DNA from: an uncultured Pseudomonadota bacterium
GTDB taxonomy: Bacteria > Pseudomonadota > Gammaproteobacteria > Methylococcales > Methylomonadaceae
Length of the DNA stretch: 10,003 nt
NCBI GenBank assembly: GCA_903953455.1
Contig: CAJBJW010000093.1
Location: forward strand, 1 to 10,003
Direction: 5' to 3'
Shown: piece after piece, positions 5,780 through 10,003 of the stretch
Position numbering within the stretch: position 1 is the stretch's first letter
How the letters are laid out: each line of letters opens with the position of its first letter
The notes under the pieces: generated by a model
What the model saw: only the letters and a program-made list of their open reading frames with translations
Database searches by the model: none
What the model was told of the DNA's origin: nothing
Made by a program: the position numbers and the translations under genes

Positions 5780-6841
5780 AAGTAGAGACCTTTCTATGTG
5801 TTGTTGAATAATCGCAAATGTGCGCTGCACGTCGTGCATCGTTTTTTTGTGTGCAATGATACTGCAAATAGGCGAATTTTGGCGAATTATTGCGTTTTGT
5901 TGGGGTAAATCAGCGCAATAAGATGGCCATAAATAGTGGCTGGGAATACAGGTATCGCTTTTGGCGTAGATAATCTGATACCCTGAAACCAATGATGGAC
6001 TAAATGGCATGCGACGAACGTGTTGAAAACTCGACTCAATGTGGCGCGTGATTAAGTTTGCGTCATAGAGTTGCGCACTAGCGGGTGGTCGCGCATTCAT
6101 TTCTAAAATAAATAACGCATTTTCGTTGACAATAAAATCCAGTGAATGCAGACCTTTAAGCAAGAAAAAACGACTTAATTGATAAATCCAATTCGAAAGG
6201 ACAGTCCGTTGCAAGCGTGTTAGCGAAGAAGCATTTATCACACTTGAGAATAAGAAATCATTTTGTGTAAACTGGGTATTAAAACCAATGATATCGATGT
6301 CTTTGCCGTCACTTAAAAATAATACCGAGCCACTTGTACCGGCTTGAAACTGTTGAAAATAGACTGACGTTTGTGGCGTGCTAGTTGGCGATAGCGGTGA
6401 AATGCCAACGCCACCTAATCCTTTCATGGGTTTCATCAGCCAATTTTGAATGGATGTTGGTGCTGAAAAAACGGTTATTGGAAAAGGGATGTCGTGTTTT
6501 TTTAGTGACTCAAAAAACAGTGCTTTGTCTTGTAGTTTAGCGAATGTCGCTGGGGAATTGCCCACCAACGGTAAACAAGACGCTAAATAGGGCAAGCTGT
6601 CATTAAAATATTCAAAGCCACTGCCATAAATAGCATAGTCAATATGATAATTTTCTAAAAAATACTCGACTGCCGGTATTAAATCTGATTGAGAAAGTGA
6701 ATTGATTTGTTTGAAATCCACCGAATAATCGAGCGTATCAGCATCGGCATAACAATCTATTGCAAGCACTTGAAAGTTTTCGCACTGCGCCATTTGCGCG
6801 AGCATTCGCGCAGAGTTTGCAATAATTAGAACCGTGGTCAA
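4796..6841 (-). CDS. Fused ATP-grasp protein and methenyl-H4MPT cyclohydrolase (Mch)
   Basis: One open frame of 681 residues joins two proteins usually encoded separately. Residues 1-354 are an ATP-grasp enzyme: a Rossmann-like start (VLIIANSARMLAQ), the ATP-binding loop KPMKGLGGVGI (137-147), and the metal and phosphate residues in FILEMNARPPAS (244-255; E247, N249, R251). ATP-grasp proteins form carboxylate-amine or related bonds. Such genes lie beside mch in methylotrophs, where they are linked to the H4MPT pathway; the exact substrate cannot be read from sequence. Residues 355-681 are a full-length Mch, which hydrolyses methenyl-H4MPT to formyl-H4MPT in the cytoplasm. I choose the TTG at 6841, which overlaps the corA stop as TTGA. 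The next ATG would delete the first beta-strand, and the ATG at 6949 would lie inside corA and add 36 unrelated residues. The ATP-grasp half is visibly more AT-rich than the Mch half. Confidence 0.8.
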   Translation of the reverse strand: MTTVLIIANSARMLAQMAQCENFQVLAIDCYADADTLDYSVDFKQINSLSQSDLIPAVEYFLENYHIDYAIYGSGFEYFNDSLPYLASCLPLVGNSPATFAKLQDKALFFESLKKHDIPFPITVFSAPTSIQNWLMKPMKGLGGVGISPLSPTSTPQTSVYFQQFQAGTSGSVLFLSDGKDIDIIGFNTQFTQNDFLFSSVINASSLTRLQRTVLSNWIYQLSRFFLLKGLHSLDFIVNENALFILEMNARPPASAQLYDANLITRHIESSFQHVRRMPFSPSLVSGYQIIYAKSDTCIPSHYLWPSYCADLPQQNAIIRQNSPICSIIAHKKTMHDVQRTFAIIQQHIERSLLMTQKASVNQLAHPLVKQLIDQADKLRVGVDVLENGCTIIDAGIQHVGGLEAGRIIAEICLGGMGTVTITHSTYTDNWPLSVNVHTGNPVLACLGSQYAGWSLSHEKYYALGSGPARAMATKQKDGQTLPVEELYQELAYHDESDCPVLVIENDAVPPLAIIEKIAAACGVEPSKLTIIVTPTSSLAGGVQVVARVLEVAMHKAHALHFPLENIVDGSGFAPICPPHPNFVKAMGRTNDAILFAGQVHIFVKGSDEEAKKLADALPSSTSKDYGKPFADIFKACDYDFFKIDAMLFSPASVIVTAVESGKTFRAGHIDNALLDQSFGL
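5789..5795 (-). promoter_or_regulatory. Internal ribosome binding site for mch
   Basis: The minus strand reads AGAAAGG here, 9 bases before the ATG at 5779. Within the fused frame these bases encode Glu-Arg. A near-consensus Shine-Dalgarno at correct spacing in front of the exact start of the Mch domain suggests that mch was once, or still is, initiated on its own. Confidence 0.65.
6838..6841 (-). other. TTGA stop/start overlap between corA-like gene and ATP-grasp-mch
   Basis: The corA stop codon TGA (6840..6838) overlaps a TTG (6841..6839) in the frame of the ATP-grasp protein, giving a TTGA junction analogous to ATGA. This TTG is directly before TTVLIIANS, the expected first beta-strand, so it is the best start. 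No strong Shine-Dalgarno precedes it, so initiation probably depends on ribosomes finishing corA. Confidence 0.65.
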
Positions 6842-8151
6842 CGCGCTAAAATTTTCTGATTTTCGATAGCAATACGTTTGATTTTTCGGCGCTCGAAGAA
6901 TTGCACGCCAACGTACGTAGACCAAGCAACAAACACTAAGCCCACGCATAAACTGCTATACGCTATTTGCCAAGGAATACCCGTTGTCATCATTGAGAAT
7001 TCAGACATACCACCAATACCCGCTAACACGTTAAGCGGCATAAAAATCAAACTCATCACCGTCAAACGTTTAATGTCTTTATTCTGATTAACGTTAATAA
7101 AACCGACCGTAGCATCCATTTGAAAATTGATTTTATTAAACAAGAATGAGGTATGGCCATCAAGCGATTCAATGTCGCGTAAAATTTCGCGCACATCTTC
7201 GTGCTGTTCTTCAGATAAGAATTTTCCTCGCATCAAAAACGATAGGGCACGGCGCGTATCGAGTAAATTACGACGAATGCGACCGTTTAAATCTTCTTCT
7301 TCAGCGATGGCAGCAAGAATTTTTGCGGCTTCTTCGTCGGTCATGTACGACTTGAAAACTTGTCTACCCACAAATTCGAGTTCACTGTAAATATCCTCGA
7401 GTGCATTAGCGGAGTATTCAACGTCAGCGGCATATAAATCAAGTAACAATCCTTTTGCATCAGATACATAACCTGATTCGTTACGCGCTCGCAAACGCTG
7501 CAATCTAAATACTGGTAATTCTTCGCTACGCACGGAGAAAAGCGTGTCTTTGTTCAATACAAAGGCAACAGCGACGTTGCGTGACTCACTTTTTCTATCG
7601 AGCAGAAAATCAGAATGCAAATGTACTTCGCCATTATCTTCAACGTAAAACCGCGCACTGGTTTCTAAATCGGTTAATTCACTTGGATTAGGCAAATCCA
7701 CACCAAAGACTTCACTTGCCCAAATTAAATGTTCTTCTTCAGGCATCACCAAATCAATCCAAATCGGTTTTGCATGTGCTAAATCTTCCTTGGTTTCGAT
7801 CGGAATTTGACGTAGCAATCCTTCGTGTAAATCAAATACACGAATAATCATATTTCGGTTACGTGGCTTAAAATCTGCGGCCAGTTCAACACGAATATCA
7901 TAAGACATAGCGAGCAAGATTTCTTCTTTATGCGACTCCGCAATTAAATCCCAAATAATTTGTCGATCATCAGGTGAGAAAACTTCCAGCATTTGCGCTA
8001 TGGTATTTGCGTCGAGTTGATCAAGTAAACGTTGCAGTTCCACTAAATTTTGTTTTCGAACCAATTCTTCCACTAAACGATGACGCGCTAAAACACTACG
8101 TACATTTAAAATCGTTTCTTGGTGGTTATGCGTTTCGTCTTGATTGCTCAT
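6838..8151 (-). CDS. CorA-family Mg2+ transporter with MgtE-like N-terminal region and GMS motif
   Basis: This 437-residue inner-membrane protein is built like CorA, a pentameric channel-type transporter for Mg2+ and sometimes Co2+ or Ni2+. Residues about 25-100 resemble the helical MgtE intracellular N domain (LVELQRLLDQLDANTIAQML, then FSPDDRQIIWDLI). The CorA cytoplasmic domain follows from about 125 (IWIDLVMPEEEH) and includes a long acidic helical stalk (about 240-360). Two C-terminal membrane helices lie near 363-381 and 396-416. At the end of the first, where CorA carries Gly-Met-Asn, the sequence is GMS (381-383, within GIGGMSEFSMM). I recall this variant from proteobacterial CorA-like proteins with the same N-terminal extension, so it is probably a subfamily trait. 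The acidic residues E384 and others fit the pore-loop position. The gene starts 21 bases after the diguanylate cyclase and ends overlapping the ATP-grasp start, which suggests one transcript. Confidence 0.9.
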   Translation of the reverse strand: MSNQDETHNHQETILNVRSVLARHRLVEELVRKQNLVELQRLLDQLDANTIAQMLEVFSPDDRQIIWDLIAESHKEEILLAMSYDIRVELAADFKPRNRNMIIRVFDLHEGLLRQIPIETKEDLAHAKPIWIDLVMPEEEHLIWASEVFGVDLPNPSELTDLETSARFYVEDNGEVHLHSDFLLDRKSESRNVAVAFVLNKDTLFSVRSEELPVFRLQRLRARNESGYVSDAKGLLLDLYAADVEYSANALEDIYSELEFVGRQVFKSYMTDEEAAKILAAIAEEEDLNGRIRRNLLDTRRALSFLMRGKFLSEEQHEDVREILRDIESLDGHTSFLFNKINFQMDATVGFINVNQNKDIKRLTVMSLIFMPLNVLAGIGGMSEFSMMTTGIPWQIAYSSLCVGLVFVAWSTYVGVQFFERRKIKRIAIENQKILAR

Positions 8152-8172
8152 AAGCTATTTTTCGCGTCGATT

Positions 8173-10003
8173 TTAAGGGGCAAATTGATAATTATTTTTT
8201 CCGTTTTCTTTGGCTTTATACATCGCTTTGTCTGCGCTACTGAGTAGTTTTGCATAATCACTGCAGGTGTCTGAATAGACTGCAATACCCATACTTGGTG
8301 TCACATGGAGCGTTTGATCGCCGTGAGGTAGTATTTGATGCAAGGCATTGAGCAGTTTATCGGCAACAGGGGCAATATGACTTACGTCTGTTAAATGCAC
8401 TAAGACAACGACAAATTCATCGCCGCCCAGACGAGCAACTAAATCCCGTTCACGCACATTTTTCATTAAACGTTCAGCAGTGGATTTTAACACTTCATCG
8501 CCTACCGCGTGACCAAGCGTATCATTAACGGCTTTAAAACCGTCTAAATCAATAAAAAGCAATGCTAATAGTTGTTGGGTTTTTTGAACGGAAATTAACA
8601 CGTTTTCCACAGCGGATTGCAGTGCCATGCGATTCATAAGTCCCGTTAAACCGTCATAATTAGCTAAATATTCGATTTGCTCTGTGGCTTGTTTTTGCAA
8701 GGTGATATCTGAAAAAATACCGATATAATTGACAATTTCATTTTTGGAATTATGGATGGTTGTAATGGTTAATAGTTCAGGGAAAACAGAACTGTCTTTG
8801 CGTTGATTCCATACTTCGCCTCTCCATGTTCCGTGCGTATTAATTTCAAACCACATAGAGGCATAAAAATCATCATCTTGCTTTGCTGTACTTAAAAAAC
8901 GAGGGTCTTTTCCAAATACATCATCTAATTCATAGCCGGTTATTTCAGTGAATACACGATTGATGAGCGTTATTTTATTGGTTTCGTTGGTGACAAAAAT
9001 TGCATCGCCCACATGATCGAATACTTTTGCGGCTAGTTTAATCTTTGTTTCCATTTCACGTTGAAGGGTGACATCTTGCAGAGTACTTACCATGCGAATT
9101 ACTTCGTCATCTTCATTAGCGTGACTTTCGATACATTGATGAATGAGTTTTCGTGCGCCGTTTTTGCAATCAATGTGGTATTCCATCTCATAATTGCCTT
9201 TTACGCAACGAGCATGAACCAGCGTTGCTGCGACATTATCGCGGTCTGAAGCCTTAATAAAACTTAAAAATTTATCGTAATTCCATTCAAGTTCCTCTTT
9301 TGTGGTATCGAAAATGACATAAACTTCGTCGGAGAAATACCATTCATTGCATTCTAAATTCCAATCAAAATCACCTAGTTTTGCAATGCGTTGCGCGTCA
9401 GTTAAACGCATCACATTGTATTTGAGTTTATCCAAATTATCTAAAAGGTGATGGCGCATTAACTGCAATTTTGATAATAATTGACCAATTTCATCTTCGT
9501 AAACAATGGTAATGTCGTTGTCGTAATTTCCCGCGTTGATATGTTCAAAATGCATCACAGCGTGGTTGAGTACATCTAAGCGTTTTTTGATATGCCCCAA
9601 AAAGAAAATTAAGCCTAAACTCAATAACCCCGTGAAAGAAAGAATGCATGCTCTTTCAATGAATAAGGATTCAATACGTTTAGTGAGTTGGTCATTTAAA
9701 CTGTCGAAAATGGGTGGGTAGAGCGCCATAATTCGCGAAATAATTTCCGTACCCTGCACATAAAAGCTTTCATCATTGGTGGATGCGTCTTTTGTAAAAC
9801 TTTGTTGCTCAGAAATGAGTAGAAATTGTTCAATATTGTGTTGTACTTCCAACGTGTTTTGTTGATATTTTTGTTGAAACTCCGGTAGTACGTTAAATAT
9901 TTTCTCTAAATCAGAATCAAATTGTCGCTTTGATAAACTCACTATATGAACAAGCTCAATCATTTTCAATTGTTCTGATGAGCTAACAATGTGATGAGCA
10001 ACC
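8173..10003 (-). CDS. Membrane-bound HAMP-PAS-PAS diguanylate cyclase, 5' end cut by window
   Basis: This is a sensor that makes the second messenger c-di-GMP from two GTP. The frame is open to the window edge: codons upstream of the TTG at 9969 read VAHHIVSSSEQL, so the true start is outside. Numbered from that TTG, residues 1-105 are a helical, presumably periplasmic sensory region. A membrane segment lies at about 107-126 (ACILSFTGLLSLGLIFFLGH). A HAMP-like linker covers 127-180, a first PAS domain about 196-304, and a second PAS about 313-426 (ending GIFSDITLQKQ). The GGDEF domain follows (436-598), starting YDGLTGLMNR. The active-site loop is an intact GGDEF (515-519), with DLDGF (474-478) for metal binding. 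An RERD sequence (506-509) five residues before GGDEF matches the RxxD inhibitory site, so product inhibition is expected. No EAL phosphodiesterase domain follows. A first membrane helix probably lies beyond the edge. Confidence 0.95.
   Translation of the reverse strand, partial: VAHHIVSSSEQLKMIELVHIVSLSKRQFDSDLEKIFNVLPEFQQKYQQNTLEVQHNIEQFLLISEQQSFTKDASTNDESFYVQGTEIISRIMALYPPIFDSLNDQLTKRIESLFIERACILSFTGLLSLGLIFFLGHIKKRLDVLNHAVMHFEHINAGNYDNDITIVYEDEIGQLLSKLQLMRHHLLDNLDKLKYNVMRLTDAQRIAKLGDFDWNLECNEWYFSDEVYVIFDTTKEELEWNYDKFLSFIKASDRDNVAATLVHARCVKGNYEMEYHIDCKNGARKLIHQCIESHANEDDEVIRMVSTLQDVTLQREMETKIKLAAKVFDHVGDAIFVTNETNKITLINRVFTEITGYELDDVFGKDPRFLSTAKQDDDFYASMWFEINTHGTWRGEVWNQRKDSSVFPELLTITTIHNSKNEIVNYIGIFSDITLQKQATEQIEYLANYDGLTGLMNRMALQSAVENVLISVQKTQQLLALLFIDLDGFKAVNDTLGHAVGDEVLKSTAERLMKNVRERDLVARLGGDEFVVVLVHLTDVSHIAPVADKLLNALHQILPHGDQTLHVTPSMGIAVYSDTCSDYAKLLSSADKAMYKAKENGKNNYQFAP

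Noticed and set aside
6842..6949. Start of the ATP-grasp frame at the ATG at 6949
   Set aside because: These 36 codons overlap the end of corA in another frame and resemble no ATP-grasp N-terminus. The TTG at 6841 fits both the protein family and the stop/start overlap.

Overview
The window is a densely packed, single-strand block: every gene I can support reads on the minus strand, and no gap between genes exceeds about 70 bases. The gene set is that of a Gram-negative C1-utilising (methylotrophic or methanotrophic) proteobacterium. Two enzymes of the tetrahydromethanopterin (H4MPT)-linked formaldehyde oxidation pathway are present, together with the two ADP-heptose transferases of the LPS inner core. 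The CorA-type transporter, with its MgtE-like N-terminus, recalls versions I know from betaproteobacteria. A gammaproteobacterial methylotroph cannot be excluded. Base composition is moderately AT-rich.

In the direction of transcription (high to low coordinates) the layout is as follows. (1) A membrane-bound HAMP-PAS-PAS-GGDEF diguanylate cyclase, cut at its 5' end by the window edge. (2) A CorA-family Mg2+ transporter. (3) A long reading frame that joins an ATP-grasp protein to methenyl-H4MPT cyclohydrolase (Mch) with no stop codon between them; it starts at a TTG overlapping the corA stop. (4) waaF and waaC, overlapping by ATGA; waaC is interrupted by an in-frame TGA at the boundary between its two Rossmann domains. 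(5) An exported M16-family protein without the catalytic HxxEH motif. (6) smpB. (7) The start of fhcD (formyl-H4MPT formyltransferase), which runs off the left edge.

Functionally there are three themes. Mch and FhcD act consecutively on the H4MPT-bound C1 unit: methenyl to formyl, then formyl transfer within the Fhc complex. The ATP-grasp half probably serves H4MPT cofactor synthesis or a related methylotrophy function, as such proteins are encoded beside mch in other methylotrophs. WaaC and WaaF add the first two heptoses to Kdo2-lipid A. SmpB belongs to trans-translation.

The points most worth checking are the ATP-grasp/Mch fusion, which keeps a good internal ribosome binding site for Mch; the nonsense-interrupted, compositionally distinct waaC; the solitary non-catalytic M16 protein; and fhcD placed away from the other fhc genes on its upstream side. 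I saw no CRISPR array, tRNA, rRNA, insertion sequence or phage gene.
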